A DNA stretch of 64,000 nt from Dipteris shenzhenensis. Taxonomy: Eukaryota > Polypodiophyta > Polypodiopsida > Gleicheniales. The stretch is from assembly GCA_047967505.1 (NCBI GenBank), contig CM106541.1; one strand, 5' to 3'. The number at the start of each line of letters is the position of its first letter. Position 1 is the first letter of the stretch. This document shows, piece by piece, positions 9,874-20,651 of the stretch. Position numbers and translations under genes: made by a program. The notes under the pieces were generated by a model. The model did not search any database, was not told the origin of the DNA, and was given only the letters and a program-made list of their open reading frames with translations.

Positions 9874-12587
9874 GATTTCTAGAGGGACGGTCCCCCTCAC
9901 CACTCACTGACACTCAGGTGTGGTTTGATTATGCACGCACACTCTATGATATCCCAAATCAACCAGTCCCTAACCTATCACACATGCCACGCCCCACATC
10001 CTGCACCCTCTTCACTAGGGGCGGGGTAAAGGATGCCGTAATGAAACTTCATAATGGCCGAGCGAAAGATCATGAAGGACTATGCACTGAGTTCATTGCA
10101 TATGGGATTAACCTCCTAGCCCCGATCTTAGCAAAGCTATTCAATGAAGCTGTTTGCTTGGGGTTTCATTGCACCTGGACCATTAACACTATCTCATCCA
10201 TTCACAAGGCAGGGGATCCCATGAGCCCGGAGAACTACAAGACCATTATGATTGGACATGTCATGTCCAAGATTTATGCATCAGTACTTGATTCTGAGGT
10301 CAGTAGATTTGCGGAGTGTCGAGGACTTAGAGCAGCAGGACAGGCCGGTTTCAGGCGGGATCATGGGACCATGGACCACATTCTCGCACTCAAATGTATC
10401 ATTGAGGAGGCGAGGGCACAGAAGCAGAGGGTTTATTGTTGCTTTGTGAATTTCCGCAAGGCATTTGACAGGGTTCCAAATGCCCGCCTCATACGACGCC
10501 TACAGGATTTGGGTTACGACCAAGAGATCATTTGGGCTGTCATGGCACTTTATGAACGAGTTTCAGGTAAAGTCCGGACAGGATCTAAATGGACAAACGA
10601 GATCATGAGCACTATCGGGGTCAAACAAGGGTGTCCATTATCACCTACCTTGTTTGGCCTCTATATTGACGAGCTTGAGACAATGATGCAAACACAGGGG
10701 GGGTAGGTTGCTCTCTCGCCGGCACGCTGATTCATATACTGCTTTACGCAGATGAGGTGGCTCTCTTGTCTTCCTCAGCAGAGGGGCTCTAGAGACACCT
10801 TGACGCACTACAGTCCTTTTGTGAGTCTCATGATTCGAAGGTCAAACTGGGTAAAACCAAGGTTATGATCTTCAATACATCTCGAACCGTCATGCGCCAG
10901 GAGCAGTTCGCATTTGATGGGTCCCCTATTTAGGTAGTTTCATCATACACTTATCTTAGGGTCGTCTTTTCCGGACCCATCTTCACTATGAGACCCACGA
11001 TGCATGCACGTCTGAGCAGAGGATATGCTTCATTGGCTAGACTAGAGAGGCAGTGCTTCCGCTCTCACTTTCAGGATCCACAGACCAAAGGGTTTCTTTT
11101 TGACTCCTTGGTCCGCCCACCAGGGATGTATGGCAGTCCATGCTGGGGGCCAGACTTGTTGGATACAAAGTGGGAAGGTGGAGCGGTTACAGGTTCTCAT
11201 GTTATCACGGATGATCCGTGGTAAGCCATCCGTTCCTCACCAGATCATTCGGGCGGAGTTTGGGTCACCCCCATTACAGCTAGATGCTGCATTTCGGGTT
11301 ATCACATACCTGTACCGAGTCAGGGAGTATGGGGATTACACCTCTGGGCATAGTAGGATACCATGGCTAGCACTGTCCTCTTCTATGCAACAGGGGGAGA
11401 CCAGAGGTGCTGGTATGCACACACAAAGAGATGGTTTGAGGGGCCAGGGCTCCACATGGACAAACTACCTCCATTCCAGTACAGCATGGATGCTCCGTTC
11501 TCTCCCCTCCTATCACACGAGGTCAACCAGGTTATTCGTGAGGATCTACTACAGCTACACACAATCCGGACTTGGTTGGGCCCGAGTGACAATGAAGCTA
11601 GGCTTCTACAGAGATCACTTCTTACATATCACAGCGGAGGGTTTAATTGATCCACCAGGATACATGCAGATTCACCTACCCCACTCGCTGAGGATCTCTC
11701 TTGGGCAATTCCGCGTCTCACTTTGTATCGAGAGCGGCAAAGCAGAGCGGTTACCTAGGGAGAGGCGCATATGCACACTCTGTGACATGCAGGAGGTTGA
11801 GACAAAGGAGCATTTCATCTTCAGGTGTCCTATTTACTATGAGATCCGAGGGCATTTCTACTGTCTCTGAGATAGTTAAGGGGTTTTGGCCCGTCTCCTC
11901 TCCTACCTAAACCAACAGTGTTTGGTTGGTTTCATTCATGAGGTGCTTAGACACCGCGAGAGGATACTCCGAGCACGGAGATAGGAGCAGACTTCTTCCT
12001 CGACTGATACCTCTCAGAGCTCTATCACGGAGTTCTTTCAGCCAGATCACATAGACCCCCACGAGACAAGACCTCGACATGACCATGACCCGGAGCCTAT
12101 GACCCAACAGCTCAGACAGAGGGTTGACACACAGATCATACTTGGGGACATCCCCTCCTTTAGGGTCGTAGCCCGACCGACGGGGGTCACAGTGGCCCTG
12201 GTTAGACGCAGAGCTACAACCAGGAGACGTACTAGGACTGCACCCTTAAGGAGCCGACAACGGTCTATTACTGACCTCATGCCTCCACTGCCTCATCCAT
12301 CCTGATGTCGTACTGTTGATGATGAGGATGATGATGATGATGATGATGATGATGTTGATGATGACAATGATGCTGAGATTGATATATAGTCGACTATCGA
12401 CATGACTATGTTGTACCCTGTTGTACTTAGGACTTAGTATTGCCATTTTGCATTTTTTGCATTCTACATTGGTGTGGATGCTCGTTTAGTAGCTCCACTA
12501 CTACAGCTCATTGTATCAGGTTTTTCAGTCTCATAGACCCATCGGTCTTCCGAAGACTTTAATAAACCTTCTTTCTTTCTTTCTTTC
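9874..12587 (+). mobile_element. LINE B: 5'-truncated non-LTR element with (TTTC)n tail
   Basis: A plus-strand relative of LINEs A and C. It begins inside the endonuclease-RT linker at about 9874 (RFLEGRSPSPLTD) and ends with an AATAAACC signal followed by a (TTTC)n tail at 12569-12587. It touches the 5' end of LINE A head to head, with no clear sequence between. A (GAT)n stretch sits in the 3' UTR at 12317-12355. The 5' truncation and simple-repeat tail are typical of target-primed reverse transcription. Confidence 0.9.
9876..12305 (+). pseudogene. LINE B ORF2 (RT, zinc finger, basic tail), broken
   Basis: The frame is open from the start of the element to 10706, through GFRRDHGTMDH, CCFVNFRKAFDRVP and GVKQGCPLSPTLFGLYIDE. 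It then shifts at a G7 run (10697-10703). Downstream, the catalytic motif reads YADE at 10745-10756 instead of YADD, which should kill polymerase activity. Further TAG codons lie near 10789 and 10932. The zinc finger CTLCDMQEVETKEHFIFRC is at about 11778-11835. The final frame ends in an Arg-rich tail (RRRATTRRR) and a stop at 12303-12305. Confidence 0.88.
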
Positions 12588-13072
12588 ACAAGAACATCCA
12601 AAACGAAAAATTCCGTCTAGTGTTGAGATATCAAAGAATACTTGGGCCATCACTACCATATGACCAACTACGAATAAAAACTATGGACGACAAAGTCATC
12701 GATCCCCTTTCTTGCAAAGGTGTTCAAGAATCCACATTGAAAACCCTTTGTTATGATTAAAAGGATGCCCTTTCTATGAAAAATGCTAGAGATAACATAC
12801 ATGGACCTATTCATACTAATGGCATCCTCAACATTAATCGACTTACTGACTCCAGCAGCATGAGGGCAGCATGTTAATGTGGCTGCATGTAAACATAATG
12901 CACCGTCTATGCAAGCATAAATATGCAGACACAAATATGTGCATTCAAGTATACTCATGTATTTTTGTATGTAGGTAATGTATGCATACAGTACATTTAG
13001 AATGCATACGCATGCACACATGCACAATGATCACATGTAATTGGGATTTGGGATGTTGTTTCAAGATAATAC
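12588..13072. other. Intron 4 or 3' flank of snurportin, no gene seen
   Basis: About 485 bp between the LINE B tail and the splice donor of exon 4. The minus strand has an ORF that crosses part of it (12668-13027), but it does not resemble the expected C terminus of snurportin. The stretch 12880-13020 is rich in CATG/TGCATA words. Confidence 0.5.
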
Positions 13073-13187
13073 CTGTTGATAAGCTGGCACATTGCCCTTG
13101 CTATCAGTGTCCAGACAATACCGACTGCATATAGAATCCTTCCAAAGAAGAGCCAGCGGGGTGATCCCCAAAACGTAATGTGCATGC
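13073..13187 (-). CDS. SNUPN: Snurportin-1 homologue, exon 4 (cap-binding domain, continued)
   Basis: A 115-bp exon too short to stand out as an ORF. On the minus strand the acceptor is TTGTTTCAG with G at 13187 as the first exon base. It completes the codon left by exon 3 and continues as HAHYVLGITPLALLWKD and then CSRYCLDTDSKGNVPAYQQ. The donor is CAG followed by GTATTATC (13072 onward). The block TPLALLWKD matches the region of vertebrate snurportin (TPLVGWL) that carries a tryptophan stacking on the m3G cap; the equivalence is from memory. Phase is 0 at the 3' end, so at least one more exon is expected further left. Confidence 0.9.
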
Positions 13188-13604
13188 CTGAAACAAGCAG
13201 CCATATCTTCCATTTTTCAATAACTGTCACAAATTCTTTGTTCTAAACAGCATCAACAAACCATCGAATTTTGGAACGAGAAAACAGTACAATGATAGGA
13301 TTTATCTGAGAAAGCCTTCCCAAGCAAAACCAATTAGGTACCCCTCTCTTACTTTTTAAAACACAGTTGCAGTGGAGCAGAGCTTGCTTTCATACAGCCA
13401 GTAAGCATGCAGACATTGAAAGAAAGATCCAGCTGATGTAAACAGACAAACTCACTAAATATGGAAAAACAGACTACAAACCTAGAAGGAAATTTTACTC
13501 TTGCATTTGATAACTTGAACATGAAACCTGCACACTTTGAGCATACAATCACCAATCCTAGCTCACAACCACGTAATATCAAACCACCTGTCTTTAGTCT
13601 TTAC
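13188..13604 (-). other. Snurportin intron 3
   Basis: A 417-bp GT-AG intron (donor GTAAAG at 13604, acceptor TTTCAG at 13188). No coding match is seen inside it. Confidence 0.85.
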
Positions 13605-13855
13605 CTGTTGATGAACAAGCAGCCATCCCGTTCAAAGGGCATAGGGCCACTATAGGCAGCTTGCAAACCTGATATATCACATTCAAAGACAGGTGCAATG
13701 CCAAAGCGATAGCGATGATAAGTGGTAGGAGGATCACAAGCACCAGTTTCCGCCAGCTTGGAGTTAACCCAGAAGTATCGGAATTCATATGTACAGTCGT
13801 AGAGAGAGTATCCACACCAGCACATCATATCTATGATATAATATGTATTGTCCAA
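13605..13855 (-). CDS. SNUPN: Snurportin-1 homologue, exon 3 (cap-binding domain)
   Basis: A 251-bp exon on the minus strand. The acceptor is GGAATGCAG, with a long pyrimidine tract, before TTG at 13855. The donor is AACAG followed by GTAAAG at 13604. It encodes LDNTYYIIDMMCW, then SLYDCTYEFRYFWVNSKL and MPFERDGCLFIN. These align closely with vertebrate snurportin-1 (TYYVLDVMCW, FYDC..FRFYW..SKL, FPFEVDGLLF), the mRNA-guanylyltransferase-like fold that binds the trimethylguanosine cap of U snRNAs. It enters in phase 0 and leaves two bases, matching exon 4. No stops. Confidence 0.95.
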
Positions 13856-14291
13856 CTGCATTCCAAAAGAAAAGAAAGTTGCATAAGAACAGATCCATTT
13901 ATTTCCTTAGTCTACGTTTTGTGAAGACGCAGATTTAAGACAAACTATATTAAAAGAGGGACAATAGAGCATATTTTATGTCATAGTACAAGCTACAGAC
14001 CTACGAAGATCCACTGGATGGGTGTTTTGGAAGGGGGCCCCCGGGGGGGGGGGGGGGGGGGAAGAAGAGAGAGAGGCCCTTAGAAGAGGGCTTGAAAATT
14101 TAGGAAGCAAAACAACATAGTAAGCAAAGCAATGCTTATTTTTCTCATCAATACCCAAGCGCACCCTGTCATGGGATGGGTGGTTCAAACATTTAGAGGA
14201 ACAAATCCCACAACAATTGTATTAGAGCATCAATATTGAGAATGTGAATGAATACATAAAGTGACAAATTATAAAGTCTGAACTATCTTAC
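13856..14291 (-). other. Snurportin intron 2
   Basis: A 436-bp intron, donor GTAAGA at 14291 and acceptor TGCAG at 13856. It contains a run of 19 G at 14043-14061 preceded by GGGGGCCCCC, a possible sequencing or assembly weak spot. Confidence 0.88.
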
Positions 14292-14478
14292 CTCATGAAA
14301 TATGCAATCCAAGATACAAAATATGTGAGAAGATGTTGCTGAACCGTGCACCTTTGCCCCATTTGGTAAAGCTGATGGAAAACAATGAAGCATCCGACCA
14401 TTTCGCAGTCTGCTGATTGTTGTACCATTTGATGAGACAACTATACAACGCTGGCCAGCAGGCCTAGCCAATACATAC
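14292..14478 (-). CDS. SNUPN: Snurportin-1 homologue, exon 2
   Basis: A 187-bp exon. The acceptor is GTCGTATGCAG before G at 14478; the donor is GAG followed by GTAAGATA at 14291. Its first base completes the Trp codon opened by exon 1 (..KKDW|YVLARPAGQR). It encodes YVLARPAGQRCIVVSSNGT, then RMLHCFPSALPNG and ILDCIFHE, matching the vertebrate block WIVVVCPVGKRALIVAS..ILDCIYNE. Sixty-two whole codons are free of stops. The exact phase fit over a 29-kb gap is the main evidence that exon 1 at 43785-44212 belongs to this gene. Confidence 0.95.
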
Positions 14479-16320
14479 CTGCATACGACAAACGTAACAA
14501 CATGAAAAGATGACCAAAAAAGTAACAATGGAGTCCATTGACCACAGCTTGCAAAGGCCTCATCCACAAGCTTCTTATAGTCAACCACAAAAACAACTTC
14601 TGAAAAATATATCCTAAACCCTCTTTCTAAGGAAAGAGGGTCCCATCAATTACCGCGCCCTTTAACTTTTTAAACACCCCAAATGGGTTCCAATGACCCG
14701 TATTCACCACTTATGACACACACAGTCCATGTACTACAACAGTGAAATCGGGAAGTCCAATGCTTTGGCCTACGTAGTAACTCTGCCTTGTCACCTGAGA
14801 AAAAACAGTTTGAAACTTCTATTAAGATGACTAAATACATCAAGCCAGGAAAGACTCCTGTGATTAACAAAACATCTTGATAAATAATTACAAATAACCT
14901 GGCTGGAGATGCACCTGACTAGAAACTTAATGCACACTGTTAGATAATCAATGCTCCACCCACAACAGCCACCTAGTCTAGATGCTCAACATGTAATGCC
15001 CTTATAACTAGAGACCCATAGAACATGTGAAGAACTCATGCGAATTCCCAAGACATGTGTCATGGCTTGAGCTGAATTGAAATCCACACGGCAGCTCTCA
15101 CACTGACAGGCACACTAAAGAGATGCCATGCAGATCTGCAGATCGTGTGGCAGCACAGGTCACAATGTAAACGGTTGCTGTCATCATAATCAGCTGATGA
15201 TCTGGCAATGACAGTTGGCTGTGATGAGGTGCCCACTGATGAATTGGCAGCAATTAGTTGTCCACATGTAGTCAGTCCAACGGCAGGTCAAGTCTCATGC
15301 TTCCTCGTCGACCTACTAGCAAGTTGCAATAAATGGGAACATTGGATACCGGAACGGGAACGTTTCAGGAAGGGGGAACATGGAAACAGGAAAGGGAACG
15401 CTACATCATATGACAGGTCCTACGACACATCAGAAAAGAAACTAATTTTTTACAGCTTGAACTTTCCATTTCAGCCCTAGAACTTTTAATTAATCAAGGC
15501 TTCCAATATGTGGATAGCCCCATATATATGAGAAGACAATTTCGAATATCCCTAATATATGAGGAGAAATTTTATGAGCAATCTTTTTTTGGAGCGTCCC
15601 GGCCTTTTGGGAACATGGCTTTGTCTGAAACAGTGTCCCTACATTTTGGGAGGGGGAACGACATTCCCTGGTAACTATGCCTACTGGCCCAGGTGGGAGA
15701 TAATTCATATTCATAATCTTAAACTTTTACTGCTTCTGCTATTATGTGCATGGCGAATTTCCCTCAGATGGTATCACAGCCAAGTGTGTTCAGAAGAGAG
15801 GTATTCAGGAGGGCACCGTCAAGATGCTGGGTGGAGTAAACTTAATCTCCTAGCTCTACCCACAAGCGACACCACTGCTTGAAAGGATGATCCAAATCAG
15901 CCATGTGCTTGAAGGGCTGATCCACATCAACCACGACTTAAAGAAACGATCCAAATCAGCCCTGCTTTGAAGCTGTACTTATTTGAATGCTGTCCTAGAA
16001 GGACAGATTCCTTATAAGGAGCACACAGCCATTCAAATGGTGAAAGGTAGCTTTAGTTTGCTAGTTCTCAGTCCAAGTTCTTCTATTTTGGTAGGAAAGG
16101 AACGCAAGATAACATCAACCAAGTACTTGCCCATCCCAAACAAAACCTCTTAAAATTATGGCAATTACGAAGGTAACAGATGGAACATATGTGAAGCCCC
16201 AAGTGACAAGGAAACGTACCAAAGCTAAACCTCAATAATCCAATAGCATTGGAAGTTTGGGAGGACCACAACACAAACACATATGCCATACTTATCTAGA
16301 CAACCATGTATAACGTCATA
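14479..16320. other. Proximal intron 1, non-coding
   Basis: About 1.8 kb without a supportable ORF. A primer-site-like TGGTATCACAGCC at about 15770 hints at an old LTR element whose LTRs I cannot delimit. The stretch 15340-15410 has repeated GGAAC words. Nothing else is recognised. Confidence 0.45.
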
Positions 16321-16339
16321 CTAATGGCCCCCACTGCAC

Positions 16340-16680
16340 ATGAAGCTTAGGTCATTCTCAAGGGTCATTACGGAACGGACAATTCAACGAGGATCTTCAA
16401 CTTCCGAAACCAGCTTTATTCTGCAAGGAGTTCTTCGCAAGGACAGTTTTCCTCAGGAAGTGGAGTGGCTCCCCATTTTTTTCAGAGTCCACCGTAGGGT
16501 TGAGGTGGCATTTCCAGCCTCAACCTTGGTGCTTTTCTGCCTTCTATAAAGAGCGTGCTTTTTTTCCCACTTAGGGTGTTTTATTTCTCATGCCTTGCAT
16601 GATGTATTTCTACCATAAGCTTTGCTCTTGGGGTATTTTTCATACTGAATAGAAGTCTTTTCATTGAAAACAAAAAATAG
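16340..16680 (+). mobile_element. Truncated L1 3' end, copy 1
   Basis: The segment around 16495-16675 matches, in plus orientation, the 3' end of L1-D (reverse complement of 32088-32260). Shared blocks are GGGTTGAGGTGGCA, CTCATG..TGCATGATGTATTTC and AATAGAAGTCTTTTCATTGAAAA, the last with an A-rich tail. The downstream flank has a primer-site-like GTATCAGAGCC at about 16697, probably from an older LTR element. The 5' limit is uncertain. Confidence 0.7.
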
Positions 16681-16814
16681 CACGGTTCTAACAAGTATCA
16701 GAGCCTTAGTTCTTCCATTGATTTATTTGGTTAAACTTGAATTTGTAACCTTAAGTCATCCTAGGATTGCTTGTGTTGTGTTTGTGTGAAGAAGAAAGTG
16801 TTGAGTCAGTGTGA

Positions 16815-17045
16815 ATGACTATATGTTCTCTGGATGATGTTCCTGCCTTACCTTTTAGAGCTCCGTATGCCCCTATGGATACCTCTTGGGAGATATGGCG
16901 AGTATTGCAGCATGGCATGTTTGAAAGCCTTTCCACTCTTTCTGAGGAGTGTTTTTTCCCACATTGCATGATGTATTTCTGCTTTGAGCTTGCTCTCGCG
17001 GGTTTTGTTCGTACTTAATGGAAGTCTCTTTTTAGAAAAGAAATA
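16815..17045 (+). mobile_element. Truncated L1 3' end, copy 2, with an internal deletion
   Basis: The plus strand reads MDTSWEIW, equivalent to VDTSWEI in the L1-D C terminus, and then jumps to the 3' UTR blocks TGCATGATGTATTTC, GAGCTTGCTCTCGCGGG and TACTTAATGGAAGTC. The part between is missing compared with L1-D. It is independent of copy 1, since both retain the 3' terminus. Confidence 0.7.
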
Positions 17046-17188
17046 TCCTTGAATAACTATATGACATGTACTTCTTTCTTTTGTGCAAAAGAAGTGGCCG
17101 TTTACTCCTCCTTTGCCAATCTATCACTTGTTGCCAATTGTCCTTTACCGACTAACTTGAAAAACTAGATGGACTCTACATCCTTCTG
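17046..17188. other. Short spacer before LINE C
   Basis: About 140 bp of unique-looking sequence between the L1 fragment and the (GAAA)n tail of LINE C. No feature recognised. Confidence 0.5.
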
Positions 17189-17440
17189 GAAGAAAGAAAG
17201 AAAGAAAGAAAGTTTATTGAAGTCTTTGGAAGACCGATGGGTCTATGAGACTGTGAAAATCCTAATACAACAAGCTGTGGTAGTGGAGCTACTAAACGAG
17301 CGTCCATACCAATGCAAAATGCAAAAATGCAGAATGGCAGTACTAAGTCCTAAGTACAACATAGTCATGTCGATGGTCGACTATATATAAATCTCAGCAT
17401 CGTCATCAATATCATCATCATCATCAGCAGCAACAAGATA

Positions 17441-19530
17441 TCAAGATGGATGAGGTAGTGGAGGCATAAAGTCGGCAATAGAGTGTTGTCGGCCACTCAG
17501 AGGTGTAGTCCCGGCACGTCTCCTGGTCGTAGCTCTGCGTCTAACCAAGGCTACTGTGACCCCCGTCGGTCGGGCTCCGACTCTAAACAAGGAGGGGATG
17601 TCCCCAAGTGTGATCTGTGTGTCGACCCTCTGTCTGAGCTGTCGGGTCACAGGCTCCAAGTCACGGTCATGTCAAGGCCTCATCTCGTGGGGGTCCATGT
17701 GATCTAGCTGAAAGAACTACGTGATAGAGCTCTGAGAGGGATCAGCCGAGGAAGAAGTCTGATGCTGTCTCCGTGCTCAGAGTATTCTCTCACGATGTCT
17801 AAGTGCCTCATGAATGAAACCTGCCAAACACCGCTGGTTTGAGTAGGAGAGGAAACAGGCCAAAATCCCATAACTATCCTTGAAGAGGCAGTGGAAACGC
17901 CCTCGAATCTCATAGTACACAGGACACCTAAAGATGAAATGCTCCTCTGTCTCAACCTCCTGCATGTCACACAGTGTGCATATGCACTTCTCCCTGGGTA
18001 GTCGCTCTGCTCTGCCGCTCTCGATGCGAAGTCTGTGTGAAGAAACCCGGAACTGCCCAAGAGAGATCCTCAACGAGTGGGGTAGGTGAATCTGCGTGTA
18101 TCTTGGTGGGTCAATGAAACCCTCCGGTGTGATATGTAAGAAGTGATCTCTGTAGAAGCTAAGCTTCACTGGGAGTTCACTCAATCCCAACCAGGTCCGA
18201 AATGTGTGTAGCTGTAGTAGATCCTCACGGATAACTTGGTTGACCTCGTGTGATAAGAGGGGAGAAAACGGAGCATCCATGCTGTACTGAAAGGGAGGTA
18301 GTCTATTCATGTGGAGCCCCAATCGCTCAAACCATCTGTCTGTACGTGCATACCAGCACCTCTGGTCTCCTGTTGCTGCAAGTGCCATAGAAGAGGATAG
18401 AGCTATCCATGGTAGCCTGCTATGCCCCGAGGTATAATCCCCATATTCCCTAACTCGGTACAAATATGTGATGACCTGAAATGCAGCATCTAGCTGTAAA
18501 GGGGGTGACCCAAACTCAGCCTGAATAATATGGTGAGGAACGGATGACTTACCATGAATCATCCATGATAACACGAGACTTGTAGCCGCTCCACACGGGC
18601 CCACTTTGTATCCGACAAGTCTGGCCCCCAACAAGGGCCGCCATACATCCCCGCTGGGCGAACCAAGGAGTCAAAAAGCAACCCCTTGGTGCGTGGATCC
18701 TGAAAGTGCGAGTGGAAGCACTGCTTCTCTAGTTTGGCCAATGAAGCATACCCTCTACTCAAGCGTGCCTGCATTGCGGGTCTCATAGTGAAGCTAGGTC
18801 CGAAGAAGATAACCCCAAGATAAGTGTATTATGAAACTATCTCAATAGATGACCCTGCAAATGTGAATTGCTCCTGACACATGATGGCTCGAGATGTATT
18901 GAAGATCATGACCTTGGTTTTACCCAGATTGACCTTCAAATCATGAGACTCACAAAAGGACTGTAGTGCGTCTAGGTGTCTCTGAAGCCCCTCTGTTAAG
19001 GAAGACAAGAGAGCCACGTCGTCTGCATAGAGCAAAATTTGGATCAGCGTGCCCGCAAGAGAGCAACCTACACCCCCCTGTGTCTGCATCATTGTCTCAA
19101 GCTCATCAATGTAGAGGCCAAACAAGGTAGGCGACAAAGGACACCCTTGTTTGACCCCGATGGTGTTCATGATCTCGGTTGTCCACCTGGATCCTGCCCG
19201 AACTCTGCCTAAAACTCTCTCGTAAAGTGCCATGACAGCCCAAATGATCTCCTGGTCATAACCCAAGTCATGTAACCGCCGTATGAGGCGGGCTCTCGGA
19301 ACCGTGTCAAATGCCTTGCGGAAATCCACAAAGCAACAATAAACCCTCTGCTTCCGTGACCTCGCCTCCTCGATGATACATCTAAGCGTGAGAATGTGGT
19401 CCATGGTTCCACGATCACGCCGGAATCCAACTTGTCCTACTACTCTAAGTCCTCGACACTCTACAAGTCTAATAACCTTGGAGTCAAGTACTGATACATA
19501 AATCTTGGACATGACATGTCTAATCATAAT
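17441..19530 (-). pseudogene. LINE C ORF2, RT core to C-terminal tail, broken
   Basis: From 19530 leftward: IMIRHVMSKIY, CCFVDFRKAFDTVPR, GVKQGCPLSPTLFGLYIDE and the intact catalytic LLYADDVALLS at about 19010-19040. A TAA interrupts the frame at 18829, and a frame change near 18600 follows. The long open stretch 18634-17777 carries the connection domain and the zinc finger CTLCDMQEVETEEHFIFRC at about 17910-17966. The Arg-rich C-terminal tail (RRRATTRRR) ends at the stop 17441-17443. This is the best-preserved copy of the family here, but it is still not functional. Confidence 0.88.
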
Positions 19531-20032
19531 TGACACATCCCAGCACTCCTGAAACCCCTGATCTGCAAAACAACCACACACAACATCAGATCTGAGCAGG
19601 CTGCTCTATGGGATGAGATTCCGAATCAGAAGATGTCCCCTCCGAGCCACGAGCTGAGCTACTGGCACGAACTCCCAATCAGATCCAAACCAGCCTGGTG
19701 TCCCATACCACCAGGTGGCGCTGTGAAGCCCTGGATCTGCCACTGGGCCTTGGGCTACGCTAAGATGCAGGCGCGCGTCCGCGACTCAATCCAGGATCAG
19801 ACCTGGCACCTGGAAACGAGACTTGCTCCCAACTGCACACTGAGAACTGAACCCCCTGGGCCTCTTTTATAGACTCGGGCCCCGGCGCCAAAAATAGCGA
19901 AGACCTATAAATAGTTCGTACCCTTGCCACTCAACCCGAGAATCAAGCCTGCCTAGCTCTAAGCCTCCCAGGCTAACCTGAGCTAGTTCTGTGTACCTAC
20001 TACACGTCAGATACCAATCCGTGCACATGACA
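19531..20032 (-). repeat. 3' LTR of Ty3-B
   Basis: A 502-bp repeat; on the minus strand it opens TGTCATGTGCACGG and ends GGGATGTGTCA. Compared with the right LTR it lacks a 20-bp piece (near 19605) and differs at about six other positions, mostly transitions. Confidence 0.93.
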
Positions 20033-20047
20033 TACTCCCCCTCCTCT
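20033..20047 (-). other. Polypurine tract of Ty3-B
   Basis: The minus strand reads AGAGGAGGGGGAGTA directly before the 3' LTR, a standard plus-strand primer site. Confidence 0.8.
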
Positions 20048-20651
20048 AAGAACTCACTCCTGAGTTCGCTAAGAAATCTGGAAATGTTCTTTGGAGGTTT
20101 TGTAATGTCTCCCATGTTGCATCCTCCTCAACACGATCCTTCCACTTAATCTTGTATTCCGTGATAGTACGATTACGAATCTGTCTTTCACGAAATTCAA
20201 GAATACACTCAGGTTCGTGAGGAATAAAAGTCAAATCTGTAACTTCTATAATCTCATGAGGAGAAACAAGTTGATCATCTGCACCCAAGACTTCTTTCAG
20301 TCTACTGACATGAAAGACTGGATGTACTTTAACATCAGGAGGCAATTCGAGTCGATATGCAACTGGTCCAATTCTTTTAATGACCTTGAAAGGACCACAG
20401 TATCTGGGGGATAATTTCGGAACCAAACCAGTACTTAGGCTCTTGGATTCCTTCGGAATTCGCAAATATACCATCGTTCCTTCAGAGAACTCTCTAGGTG
20501 AACGATGTCTATTAGCATAAAATCTGTCCCGATCTTGGGCACTTCTAATAGACTCCTTGGCAAACTGCAACATTTCCTGCATATCTAGCAAGAAATTCTT
20601 AGCAGCATCATTTTGAACTCCTTTTAATCCAACCATAACTGGTGACTTAGG
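20046..20651 (-). pseudogene. Ty3-B integrase C terminus and chromodomain
   Basis: Same frame as the integrase core, separated only by TAA at 20652-20654. It reads the basic linker, the SH3-like block [33 protein letters not shown] and a chromodomain, [19 protein letters not shown] then [14 protein letters not shown]. The aromatic cage is partly kept (Y, W, W). Chromodomains of this group guide integration to heterochromatin. The stop is at 20046-20048, next to the polypurine tract. Confidence 0.92.

Noticed and set aside
9860-9885. Twin priming as the cause of the LINE A/B inversion
   Set aside because: Both arms contain RT to C terminus and differ too much to come from one RNA.
9747-10706. 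LINE RT ORFs as host reverse transcriptase genes
   Set aside because: They have endonuclease linkers, decayed catalytic motifs, truncations and simple-repeat tails, and occur in several diverged copies.
12668-13027. Minus-strand ORF as the last snurportin exon
   Set aside because: It crosses a repeat-like region and does not resemble the expected C terminus; no matching acceptor joins it to exon 4.
16690-16705. GTATCAGAGCC at about 16697 and TGGTATCACAGCC at about 15770 as primer sites of complete LTR elements
   Set aside because: No matching LTR pairs or coding domains could be found around them, so they were mentioned only as hints.
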